NCBI GenBank assembly: GCA_045627705.1
Contig: JAZQOE010000138.1
Span: 1-22,516 of the forward strand
From: JBMNHG01 sp045627705
GTDB taxonomy: Bacteria; Verrucomicrobiota; Kiritimatiellia; RFP12; JBMNHG01
DNA length: 22,516 nt
Direction: 5' to 3'
Part shown: positions 1-6,885 of the stretch, piece by piece
Position numbering within the stretch: the stretch's first letter is position 1
Layout: each line of letters begins with the position of its first letter
Notes under the pieces: model-generated
The model's input: only the letters and a program-made list of their open reading frames with translations
What the model was told of the DNA's origin: nothing
The model's database searches: none
Program-made: the position numbers and the translations under genes

Positions 1-1
1 G

Positions 2-283
2 AAGGGCGTGGACACGCTCGATCACGAGGAAGTGCGGAAGGTGCTACAGGGGCATGGCAAACTTGAACTGCCTGTGATGTTGCGGTGCAAGGTGAGGCAT
101 TTCACGAAAGGCTTCGCGGTCGGGACGAAGGGTTTCGTGGATGGAGTGGTCGAAAAGTTCGCGGGACACTTCAGCGAGGGCAGGAAGACGGGCGGCTACG
201 GCATCGGGATGTGCAGGGAGTGGAACGGGATAAGAATCTGCTCCGCGAGGCGGCTGCAGAAGAACCCGGTGACGATGGCGTAA
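2..283 (+). CDS. C-terminal fragment of a Y1/REP-associated (IS200-like) transposase
   Basis: The reading frame is open from the left edge of the window, so only the last 93 or so residues are visible; the GTG at base 8 is an internal codon rather than a convincing start. The pattern VRHFTKGFAVGTKGFVDGVVE, followed by an RKTG segment, resembles the region after the Y1 HUH domain in REP-associated tyrosine transposases of PVC bacteria and proteobacteria, where a 'R(Y/H)FTxGxxxGxxxFV' stretch precedes an RRxTGAR-type stretch. The catalytic HUH and tyrosine motifs would lie upstream, outside the window. The usual RKTGARxMRG tail is poorly conserved here (RKTGGYGIGM), so the end of the protein may be degenerate. 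The family call is from memory of family patterns. Whether the element is intact cannot be judged from this fragment. Confidence 0.6.
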   Translation, partial: KGVDTLDHEEVRKVLQGHGKLELPVMLRCKVRHFTKGFAVGTKGFVDGVVEKFAGHFSEGRKTGGYGIGMCREWNGIRICSARRLQKNPVTMA

Positions 284-332
284 ATGGCTTGTAAGCAGAA
301 GGATGAATGAGATGATGAAAAAGAGGAAAGTG

Positions 333-385
333 CTTAAATGGACAGACTATTTAAGGACAAATCGTTACTGACAAGACCATTTAAG
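333..385. repeat. 9-bp inverted repeat behind the transposase fragment
   Basis: CTTAAATGG (333-341) and CCATTTAAG (377-385) are perfect inverted copies separated by 35 bases, and a third near copy, TATTTAAGG, lies inside the loop at about 349-357. It sits in the gap between the convergent ends of the transposase fragment and the lipoprotein gene. Read on the minus strand, the second arm is followed by a T-rich stretch, so it could act as a weak terminator for the lipoprotein operon. Alternatively it may be an end structure left by the transposable element. Which role applies is not decided by the sequence. Confidence 0.45.
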
Positions 386-401
386 GGCCTTTGTATCCCA
401 T

Positions 402-1616
402 TCAAGGCCAGTTTATGTTACATGGGCAGCAATCAATTCCGAACCTTATGAACGCAGGATTAGGGCCTGTTTGCGCTTCAAGCGATAATTCGTTTGCCTT
501 CACATTCAGATAGGCGAGCCCCACAGATCCCAACCCCCAATCGCGACGAAATATCATCTTTCCATATCGTGCCCTGACGATTTCTCCTGACTCGTTTGTC
601 TCGCACCTTAGCCGCATGATGTAATACTCGTGATCATCAAGGCGTTTTGAAAACTCGCCTTTGTAAAAACCGTCCTTATCGAACACGCCATACGATACCT
701 CAATGCGATTGGTCGTAAACTCAAGCCCTTCCGGGACGCACTTGTCTGAACCAAATTCGCTTTGAACGTTATACGGCCTGCGGGCAAAACCCGAACCGGA
801 ATCCAATGCAGTTAGCGACACCACGTTGGTGTAGGCGCTTTCCCTGTATGTGCCCTCGGGGAAGAAAAGAGACTCCACCCGGATATCTCCATGTCGCCCC
901 TCGCCATACGGAGGAAGCCAGTCTGCGCATTCACAGTCAAAGTCGCACCGCAGAGAAACGTTTTGATTACGAAGCGGCAAATTCAATTCGCCCAAGGCCA
1001 TCGGCACAGGATTTGAGATCCTCGTCAGGCGAAGCTTAAGACAATTCCCTTCGTCTATTTCCGGACACGTATTTCGCCAGAAGGAGGGATAATAACCGCC
1101 TCCCTCAAGGCGAATCTCACACATCTTGAGAATCCTGAGATCGCAGTAAGGATGCAATTCGCCGTCTTTGTCCGTCGTTCCCCTGATCCTGTTAAAAGGA
1201 CCCGTTAACAGGATGGAGACATTAACGCCAGCCGCCGGCTTGCCTTTTTCGTCAACCACCGCAATCACCGTGCTTTCCGTCTTTTTATATGTGTCGTAGG
1301 GAATGCATAACACGTCAACGACAGGTGCAATCGTTAGTCCGACTGCCGACCCGCCGACAATCGCGAATGGCGCAATTATGGCAAGCGGATTCATGTGCGA
1401 ATCGTTCGCATGCCACGCCTCATTCACAAGTCGGAATTGACGCTTCGTAAACAGGAAATATTCGCCTGTCCGATTATTAGGGTCAGAAACAGAAACACAT
1501 CCGGAAACCATCAAGACTAGTACGGCACCCGCCAGGAATTTTTGGGGGACAGACCACAATTTTAGCGCTGTAAATACTTGACGGAAGACACGTTGGATGG
1601 TTGTCGCCCTATTCAT
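402..1616 (-). CDS. Putative lipoprotein with a carboxypeptidase-regulatory-like segment, low GC
   Basis: The product has 404 residues with a hydrophobic segment ending in a lipobox (LMVSGC, Cys40), so it is probably a lipid-anchored envelope protein. A stretch around residues 80-110 (AIVGGSAVGLTIAPVVDVLCIPYD) recalls the short YceK/YidQ lipoprotein motif 'DxxxxPxD'. It is followed by VIAVVDEKGKPAAGVNVSI ... TTDKDGEL, the shape of a carboxypeptidase-regulatory-like beta-sandwich. The rest is unrecognised, with scattered cysteines and a CCPC near the C terminus. The ATG overlaps the stop of the upstream PEGA gene by 8 bases. The first 40 residues are long for a lipoprotein signal, and an in-frame TTG at the LWSVPQK segment is an alternative start. 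Base composition is much lower in GC (43-47% in two sampled lines) than the PEGA gene (about 70% in one line), which suggests foreign origin. Function unknown. Confidence 0.75.
   Translation of the reverse strand: MNRATTIQRVFRQVFTALKLWSVPQKFLAGAVLVLMVSGCVSVSDPNNRTGEYFLFTKRQFRLVNEAWHANDSHMNPLAIIAPFAIVGGSAVGLTIAPVVDVLCIPYDTYKKTESTVIAVVDEKGKPAAGVNVSILLTGPFNRIRGTTDKDGELHPYCDLRILKMCEIRLEGGGYYPSFWRNTCPEIDEGNCLKLRLTRISNPVPMALGELNLPLRNQNVSLRCDFDCECADWLPPYGEGRHGDIRVESLFFPEGTYRESAYTNVVSLTALDSGSGFARRPYNVQSEFGSDKCVPEGLEFTTNRIEVSYGVFDKDGFYKGEFSKRLDDHEYYIMRLRCETNESGEIVRARYGKMIFRRDWGLGSVGLAYLNVKANELSLEAQTGPNPAFIRFGIDCCPCNINWP
1537..1568. repeat. REP-like motif GGGGGACAGACCACAATTTT
   Basis: A stretch AATTTTTGGGGGACAGACCACAATTTTAGCGC lies inside the N-terminal coding region of the low-GC lipoprotein (it encodes the LWSVPQK segment), close to its junction with the PEGA gene. 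From memory, GGGACAGACCAC / GTGGTCTGTCCC motifs recur in many bacterial genomes around Y1/REP-associated transposases. With a transposase fragment at the other end of the same low-GC patch, this is consistent with the edge of a mobilised segment. Only one copy is present in the window, so repetition elsewhere in the genome cannot be verified here. Confidence 0.4.
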
Positions 1617-2937
1617 CGTCGCGCAGGATCTTGCGGGTGAGAATGTCCTTGTCAGCGAAATTCTGGAAGAGGCCTGGCGCGGTTTCGAGCCTGATGCCGT
1701 CTTCGGTCTGCGAATCGTAAACGCCCCTGTAGGTTCCGTTGGCGGTGGTAATCTCGAAGTCGGGGATGAAGCGGCGCTTCAGCGCGACATGGAGCGTTGC
1801 GGTTTCGCCGCGGGTGATCACCGCCTTCTGCGACTTTTCGAAATATCCCTTGCGCACGAAGCGCAGCTCACATTCGCCGGCGGGAAGCGCTTCGACGGGG
1901 AAGAGCGCCGAGACGTTGGTTGTCTCGCCATCCTTGGCGGCTGTCACGCCGACTTTGCGGCCGTTGACAAGCACCGTCACATCCGAAGGCTCCGTGGTCA
2001 ATTCGAGACGGCCCGTATTCGACGAGAGGCGGAACTCTTCGACCTTGCGTTCGCCGCGGCCGAGGGCGACCGTGCGGGCTTGCGGATCATGTCCGGCCTT
2101 TTCGACTCTCACGCGATATTCGCCAGGCTTGATGTCGAGGATCGAGTGTGGCGTTTCTCCCTGGAACTGGTTGTTGATGTAAACGCGCGCGCCATCGGGA
2201 ATGGAAACAATCTGCAGTGCGGCGGGGAGTGGCTCCAGGGCGATGTTCATCGACTGCGTTTCGCCGGCTGCGAGACGGATCGTCTGCTTCGCCTCGACAT
2301 AGCCATTGAGCCGCACGGAAAGTTCATGGTCGCCAACCGTGATACGATCGACGGTGCATGGCGCTGGGCCGCGCGGGATGCCGTCGAGCAGCACTTCGGC
2401 TCCATCGGGTTCGCTCGTGACTTCGAGAGTTCCGGAATCGGAAGCGAGATCCAGCGCGATCTTGCGTGGCGAGCGATCGGTAAGTTCGACCTCGACCTCC
2501 TTGGGCTGGAAGCCGGTGGCTGCGATGCGGACGCGGTGGACTCCAAGGCGAATCGTCGTCGCGAGCAGCGGCGTAACGCCGAAGCTTGCTCCGTCGATCG
2601 AGACTTCCGCTCCGGCTGGTGCGCTTTGGACAAGCAGGAGCCCGCGCATGGCCTCGAGTTCGGCCTGGACGGGGAAGTGGATGCCGTCATTGAGATCGAC
2701 AGTCTTGTGGTAGTCCTCGAAGCCTGGCTTCGAAAGGGTCACGAGATACGTGCCAGCCTTGAGGGCGTCGATGACCAGCGGAGAGGTGCCGCGAAGCTGG
2801 TGGTTTACATAGACCTGTGCGCCCGCTGGCTCCGACGAAACATTGATCGATGCGGTCGCGGGAGGCTCGGCCGCGAAGAGCGGAATGGCGGCGAGCAGCG
2901 CGAGAATACGGAAGAGCGATTTCGCGAACATCTTCAT
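1609..2937 (-). CDS. Secreted protein with five PEGA repeats
   Basis: A 442-residue protein with a signal peptide (hydrophobic core 9-22, likely cleavage after FAA at residue 23) followed by five tandem PEGA-type beta units at roughly 30-95, 98-165, 170-237, 240-306 and 309-385. Each has the hallmark pattern 'xxxSxPxGAxVxVNxxxxGxTP ... GxxxVxxxxxGY': SEPAGAQVYVN, SAPAGAEVSID, SEPDGAEVLLD, SIPDGARVYIN and TEPSDVTVLVN. The fifth unit is longer and less regular. The tail (about 395-442) is not a PEGA unit. PEGA domains are common in envelope and S-layer-associated proteins of many phyla; a periplasmic or surface scaffold is inferred. The ATG overlaps the FHA gene stop (ATGA), so the two are translationally coupled. 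A second ATG two codons later has a better-spaced GAGGA and may be the true start. Confidence 0.85.
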   Translation of the reverse strand: MKMFAKSLFRILALLAAIPLFAAEPPATASINVSSEPAGAQVYVNHQLRGTSPLVIDALKAGTYLVTLSKPGFEDYHKTVDLNDGIHFPVQAELEAMRGLLLVQSAPAGAEVSIDGASFGVTPLLATTIRLGVHRVRIAATGFQPKEVEVELTDRSPRKIALDLASDSGTLEVTSEPDGAEVLLDGIPRGPAPCTVDRITVGDHELSVRLNGYVEAKQTIRLAAGETQSMNIALEPLPAALQIVSIPDGARVYINNQFQGETPHSILDIKPGEYRVRVEKAGHDPQARTVALGRGERKVEEFRLSSNTGRLELTTEPSDVTVLVNGRKVGVTAAKDGETTNVSALFPVEALPAGECELRFVRKGYFEKSQKAVITRGETATLHVALKRRFIPDFEITTANGTYRGVYDSQTEDGIRLETAPGLFQNFADKDILTRKILRDDE

Positions 2938-4304
2938 TTCCTCGTCTTCAGGCGGTTTTCGACATCGAGGAGCTTGCGCTCGGCCTCGGCATGGCGTTCA
3001 TCGTCGCGGTCGGGAATCATCGCGAGCAAGACGCGCAGTTCGGCGGCGGCCTCGTTCCAGTTTGAAAGGTTGATCGCGCGATCCGCGAGGAATCGCTGTT
3101 CGGCATGGCGGCGGTCGAGTTCCTCGGTCGATTCGCGGAGGCCGGCGACGACTTCAGGGTAGAAGTCCGGCTTTGGATCGACTGTGTCGAGGTAGAACTC
3201 GGCCTCGCGGTAGGCGCGGATCGCCGTGGAGAGATTCTCGTAGGCGACATCGCGCTCGTCCTGCTTCTTGCGGGCGAGGTGGAATGCGTCGTCGGCCAAC
3301 TCGATCAGGCGTTCGCGTGAGAACTGGATGGCCCAGATGCCGAGTTCGTTCTTGCCGAAGGTTTCGAGGCGTTCGCGGATATCCTTGAATGCCTCTGGCT
3401 CTACACGGTTCGATACGCGGCAGCGGTGGGCGCGCTGGTCGATGACGACCTGGATGTCGAAGGTGTCCCAGATGCCGTCGCGCGGGACGCCGGCGTATGT
3501 TTCATCGAGATGGAAGAATCCGCTGGCTTCGAGTTCGCGGGCGACAGTGAAAACGAGGTTCGAGGCCACGATCTTGCTTTCGCGGACATGGCGGTTTTCG
3601 TTCAGGTCGTCGATGTTCACAGAAAGACGTCCGTCCGGAGCGAGGATCATCTCGTAGCGGAAGATGTTGTTGGTTGTCGCCTCCACCTTTTCGTAGCGGA
3701 GCGAGACGAAGCGCGGGTTGCGCGGGCCTGGTGCCGGACGGGTTTTTGCGCGTGTCGCGGAATCATCGGGGCGCATGAAGACCGCCCAGCCTGCTATCAG
3801 GAGAATCGCGGCGGCTACAACCCATAGTATCGGCCGGAGCGAAAGGCGTTTCTCGGCTTTATCCGCCGCGCGGCCGAGTCCGAGATCGATTGGGCCGGAT
3901 GGCTTGGATTGCGCTGCCGGTGCTGGTGCGACCGGCGCGGGCGCGGCGGGGTTCGCGTCTGGCGCGACAGATGGCTTGACCGATGGGGCCTTCGGAGCCG
4001 AGGCGGGGATGTTTTCCGTCTTGAGGATCGTGTCACCGACGAGCACCAGGTCGCCTGGTTCGAGGCGTTGCTCGGTCACGGGCTTGTCATTTACGAGCGT
4101 CTGGTTGGCGCTGCCGAAATCAAGGATCCAGAGCGAGGAATCGTCGTGGAATTCAAAGCGGCAATGGCGGCGCGAAAGCGCGGGGTCTTCGAGGACGATA
4201 TCCGATGAACTCGACCTGCCGAGTGTCGAGCCTTCCGGAGGAATCGCGATGCGGCGGCCGGCATCGGGTCCATTCGTCACTATTAGATGGAATGTTTCTG
4301 GCAT
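2934..4304 (-). CDS. FHA-domain membrane protein
   Basis: A 456-residue protein. Residues 5-97 form a forkhead-associated domain, a phosphothreonine-binding fold: GR at 29-30, SRRH at 44-47 and SANQTLVND at about 65-73 match the conserved GR / SxxH / NxxxVN positions. A Pro/Ala-rich linker (100-137) leads to one predicted membrane helix (157-177, PILWVVAAAILLIAGWAVF), so the FHA domain is probably cytoplasmic with the rest outside the membrane. The exported part holds a mixed domain (about 190-320) and a helical, charged, TPR-like C terminus (about 330-456). It follows the tadC-like gene by 9 bases with a perfect Shine-Dalgarno site and overlaps the PEGA gene by 4 bases. FHA proteins accompany several secretion systems as phosphorylation-dependent assembly factors; that role here is inferred. 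Confidence 0.88.
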   Translation of the reverse strand: MPETFHLIVTNGPDAGRRIAIPPEGSTLGRSSSSDIVLEDPALSRRHCRFEFHDDSSLWILDFGSANQTLVNDKPVTEQRLEPGDLVLVGDTILKTENIPASAPKAPSVKPSVAPDANPAAPAPVAPAPAAQSKPSGPIDLGLGRAADKAEKRLSLRPILWVVAAAILLIAGWAVFMRPDDSATRAKTRPAPGPRNPRFVSLRYEKVEATTNNIFRYEMILAPDGRLSVNIDDLNENRHVRESKIVASNLVFTVARELEASGFFHLDETYAGVPRDGIWDTFDIQVVIDQRAHRCRVSNRVEPEAFKDIRERLETFGKNELGIWAIQFSRERLIELADDAFHLARKKQDERDVAYENLSTAIRAYREAEFYLDTVDPKPDFYPEVVAGLRESTEELDRRHAEQRFLADRAINLSNWNEAAAELRVLLAMIPDRDDERHAEAERKLLDVENRLKTRK

Positions 4305-4308
4305 GTCG

Positions 4309-4316
4309 CCTCCTTA
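4309..4316 (-). promoter_or_regulatory. Consensus Shine-Dalgarno TAAGGAGG made from the tadC stop codon
   Basis: On the minus strand the tadC stop codon TAA is the first part of TAAGGAGG, placed 4 bases before the ATG of the FHA gene. It is the strongest ribosome-binding site seen in the window. It fixes the FHA start at 4304 and shows that this organism does use a CCTCC anti-Shine-Dalgarno. Confidence 0.75.
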
Positions 4317-5225
4317 CATCAGGTTCCCCATGACCTGTCCGAGAATCGGGCCGAGCAGGACGATGAATACCGCGGGGAAGATGCATAGCATGAGCGGGCC
4401 GAGAAGCTTGACCGGCGCTTCGTTCGCGAGTTTTTCCGCGCGCGAAAAGCGCTTCTGCCGCATCTGCTCGGATTGGATTCGCAGAATGGAACCGATGCTT
4501 ACGCCCAGTTCGTCGGCCTGGATCAGGGACTGTGTTACGGAGCGGAGTTCCGGAAGATTCACTCGGTCGCCCATTGCCTTCAGCGCGATCCGCCGAGAAG
4601 TGCCGAGCTGGATTTCGTGGCTCATTCGGATGATTTCCTCTCCAAGCGGGTCGATCTTGCGCGACTCGACACTGCGCTGGAGGGCGCTCATGAAATCCAT
4701 GCCGGCCTCGACGGAAAGTGTGAGGAGGTCGAGCATGAAGGGAAGGGCGCGGCGGATTGAATTGTGGCGCTTCTTGATCGACGCGCGAAGCCAGAGCATC
4801 GGCTTGAGCGCGAGGAGGAGCACGCCGGCTACGCAAAGCAGCGCGCAGTTGCCGGCGATTGTCTCGTCGAGGCGCGCGAATACAACCATGAGGAGGCACC
4901 AACCAAGCCCGAGGACGACAGGGTGGAGGATGCGAAGCGCGAGGTATTCAGTCGCGGAGAGGAGGCCGTCGAAACCGGCGGAGGCGAGTTGGCGGTCTGC
5001 ATTGTCGCGAGCGCGGTCGAACGACGGGCCGGAGACAAGCGGCGTCACATTGGGGACAAGCGGGAGAAGCAGGCGGAACGAAAGCGGGAGCGTACGTTCC
5101 TGCTGGCGGCCATCGGCGAGCGTCACGTAAGTGATCTGACGCGCCATGTTCGCGCAATACCACGCGAGACCTGCCGCCGCCGCGCCCCAGAATACCGTCG
5201 CGAGAGTGGAAAGAATCGATGTCAT
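4314..5225 (-). CDS. tadC: TadC-like type II secretion F-domain membrane protein
   Basis: A 303-residue inner-membrane protein of the GspF/TadC type, the platform protein that supports pilin or pseudopilin assembly. It has an N-terminal helix (about 7-27), a soluble segment, two central helices (about 97-145), the conserved cytoplasmic T2SSF segment (LPFMLDLLTLSVEAGMDFMSAL ... RIALKAMGDRVNLPELRSVTQSLIQADELGVSI ... RIQSEQMRQKRFSRAEKLA), and a last hydrophobic hairpin ending in LLGPILGQVMGNLM. The pattern 'LxLLxxxVEAGxxxxxAL' and 'QADxLGxSIxxxLRxQSExxRxxRxxRAEExA' is typical of TadC. Usually tadC follows tadA (ATPase) and tadB; here it is the first gene of its transcription unit, with no ATPase or TadB beside it in the window. 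It is followed by FHA and PEGA genes. Start chosen at the ATG nearest a good -10 element. Confidence 0.85.
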   Translation of the reverse strand: MTSILSTLATVFWGAAAAGLAWYCANMARQITYVTLADGRQQERTLPLSFRLLLPLVPNVTPLVSGPSFDRARDNADRQLASAGFDGLLSATEYLALRILHPVVLGLGWCLLMVVFARLDETIAGNCALLCVAGVLLLALKPMLWLRASIKKRHNSIRRALPFMLDLLTLSVEAGMDFMSALQRSVESRKIDPLGEEIIRMSHEIQLGTSRRIALKAMGDRVNLPELRSVTQSLIQADELGVSIGSILRIQSEQMRQKRFSRAEKLANEAPVKLLGPLMLCIFPAVFIVLLGPILGQVMGNLM

Positions 5226-5233
5226 GGGAAACT

Positions 5234-5262
5234 ATTTTACGAAACCTTTGGTGCGGATTCAA
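5234..5262 (-). promoter_or_regulatory. Sigma-70-like promoter of the tadC operon
   Basis: On the minus strand TTGAAT (5257-5262) and TAAAAT (5234-5239) are separated by 17 bases. The -10 box ends only 8 bases before the tadC ATG, so transcription would begin within a base or two of the start codon, which implies a leaderless mRNA if this is the true promoter. Not backed by any other evidence. Confidence 0.4.
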
Positions 5263-5312
5263 CAATCCTTGTTATCCGATGATGTTTGGGGAAATTTGCA
5301 ATTGATGACGGA

Positions 5313-5341
5313 TTGCCATCGGTAACGGACGATGCTACAAT
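5313..5341 (+). promoter_or_regulatory. Sigma-70 promoter of the PurF-like gene
   Basis: TTGCCA (5313-5318), a 17-base spacer and TACAAT (5336-5341) form a near-consensus promoter. The upstream in-frame ATG at 5332 lies just before and inside this promoter, so it cannot be the start codon of the downstream gene if the promoter is used. The start at 5377 is therefore preferred. Confidence 0.65.
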
Positions 5342-5376
5342 CCCACGTTTCTCTTACCAACCTTGGGAGACAATCG

Positions 5377-6864
5377 ATGGGCGGATATTTCGGAGCCGCG
5401 GTCCGTGGCAATTGCGCGGCAGACGTCTATTTCGGGACAGACTACCATTCACACCTTGGCACGATGCGCGGTGGACTTGCGTTCTTTGGGCGCGAAGGGT
5501 TTTCACGTCGCATCCACGATATCACCAACGCGCAGTTCCGCAGCAAGTTCGATCTCGACTATGCGCGTATGTCCCAGCAGGAGCCCTTTTCCGGTATCGG
5601 CGTGATCAGCGACTACGAGGACCAGCCTCTCCTGATCGATTCGATCCACGGTACGTACGCGATCGTGACCGTCGGAAACATCACCAATCTAAATGAACTC
5701 GCCAGGGAGTATTTCGTCACTCGCCATGGTCACTTCGGCATGACCGACGGACATGGCGTGAATCCGACCGAGATGGTCGCCTCCCTCATCAATTCCCAGG
5801 ATTCGTTCGAGGCCGGCATCGAGTATGTCCAGCGCAAGATCGAGGGTTCGATGTCGCTGCTTATCCTGACGGAGCGTGGCGAAATCTATGCGGGCCGCGA
5901 CTTCTACGGCCGTACGCCGATGACGATCGCCAAGCGCGAGTTCGACTCGCAGTCGGATGTCAACCTCCCGCCTGGCTACGCGATTACACTGGAGACGAGC
6001 GCTTTCCCGAATCTCGGTTTCCATTCGTGCCATGAACTCGGCCCCGGCGAGGTCGTCCGTATGACGCCCGATGGCTATGAGACAGTCGTCCAGCCAAAGC
6101 AGGAGATGCGGATCTGCACCTTCCTATGGGTCTATTATGGCTATCCCGCCTCGACATACGAGGGCGTGAATGTCGAGGTCGCGCGCAACCGCTGTGGAGC
6201 GGCGCTCGCCCGCGCGGCAGGAGTGCCTGGCGCCGATATGGTTTCAGGCATTCCCGACTCTGGTATCAGCCACGCCCTTGGCTATGCGCGCGAGGCAGGG
6301 ATTCCATACGGCCGTCCGTTCGTGAAGTACACGCCGACATGGGCGCGCAGTTTCATGCCGCAGAACCAGGTCAAGCGTGACGAGGTCGCCGGCAAGAAGC
6401 TGATTCCGATTCCAGATTTGATCCACGGCCGCAAGCTTGTCTTCTGCGATGATTCGATCGTGCGCGGAACACAGTTGCGCGAGCAGGTGAAGCGTCTCTA
6501 CGATGACGGCGCAAAAGAGATGCACATGCGCATCGCATGCCCTCCACTGCTCTTCGGCTGCAAGTTCCTGAACTTCTCCCGCTCGCGTTCCGAGGACGAC
6601 CTCATCGCGCGCCGCACAATCAAGGAAATCACAGGCGAGAAGACTTGCACCGATGAAATGCTTGAGACCTTCCGCAATCCTGATTCCGACGAGAATCACG
6701 CGATGGTTGACCGCATTCGTTCGCGCCTTGGTCTCACGTCGCTTGTGTACCAGCGTCTTGAAGATCTCAAGACTGCGATCGGCTTGCCCAATCCCTGCTC
6801 GCTATGCACATATTGCTGGGACGGCAAGGATCCTTCGCCTTGCTGCCATTGCTGCCACAAGTAA
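5377..6864 (+). CDS. PurF-like amidophosphoribosyltransferase paralogue without the glutaminase nucleophile
   Basis: A 495-residue protein with the layout of glutamine PRPP amidotransferase: N-terminal Ntn-type domain (about 1-240) and phosphoribosyltransferase domain (about 245-470). The PRPP loop is intact (VFCDDSIVRGTQLRE, 355-369), and so are VSGIPDSGI (289-297) and the MPQNQVKR segment (327-334). Cysteines 247, 395, 477 and 480 fall where the Fe-S ligands of B. subtilis-type PurF lie. In the N-terminal domain the catalytic Cys is replaced by Gly (MGGYFG rather than MCGI), the oxyanion-hole HNGN reads TVGN, and the TSDSE aspartate appears as Asn. Glutamine hydrolysis is therefore unlikely. 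MGGFFG-type paralogues are, as I recall, known in Bacteroidota and other phyla, often annotated PurF. The ATG at 5377 follows GGGAGA at a suitable distance. The tail is cysteine-rich. The true substrate is unknown. Confidence 0.85.
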   Translation: MGGYFGAAVRGNCAADVYFGTDYHSHLGTMRGGLAFFGREGFSRRIHDITNAQFRSKFDLDYARMSQQEPFSGIGVISDYEDQPLLIDSIHGTYAIVTVGNITNLNELAREYFVTRHGHFGMTDGHGVNPTEMVASLINSQDSFEAGIEYVQRKIEGSMSLLILTERGEIYAGRDFYGRTPMTIAKREFDSQSDVNLPPGYAITLETSAFPNLGFHSCHELGPGEVVRMTPDGYETVVQPKQEMRICTFLWVYYGYPASTYEGVNVEVARNRCGAALARAAGVPGADMVSGIPDSGISHALGYAREAGIPYGRPFVKYTPTWARSFMPQNQVKRDEVAGKKLIPIPDLIHGRKLVFCDDSIVRGTQLREQVKRLYDDGAKEMHMRIACPPLLFGCKFLNFSRSRSEDDLIARRTIKEITGEKTCTDEMLETFRNPDSDENHAMVDRIRSRLGLTSLVYQRLEDLKTAIGLPNPCSLCTYCWDGKDPSPCCHCCHK

Positions 6865-6885
6865 TCGCGGTTTATTCCGCGATTA
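6862..6885. terminator. Convergent hairpin containing both stop codons
   Basis: TAATCGCGG (6862-6870) and CCGCGATTA (6877-6885) form a perfect 9-bp stem with a TTTATT loop. The left arm begins with the TAA of the PurF-like gene, and the right arm ends with the TAA (minus strand) of the large lipoprotein gene. No T-tract follows on either side, so intrinsic termination is uncertain. A bidirectional 3'-end structure between the two convergent genes is the simplest reading. Confidence 0.6.

Noticed and set aside
1597..3162. 521-residue open frame on the plus strand
   Set aside because: It is antisense to the PEGA and FHA genes, has no recognisable domain and arises from high third-position GC.
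3718..5130. 470-residue Ser/Arg-rich plus-strand frame
   Set aside because: Antisense to the FHA and tadC genes; composition (Arg/Ser) is typical of a shadow frame.
5332..5376. Upstream ATG start for the PurF-like gene
   Set aside because: The ATG overlaps the predicted promoter -10 region, and the family begins MGG(Y/F)FG at 5377.
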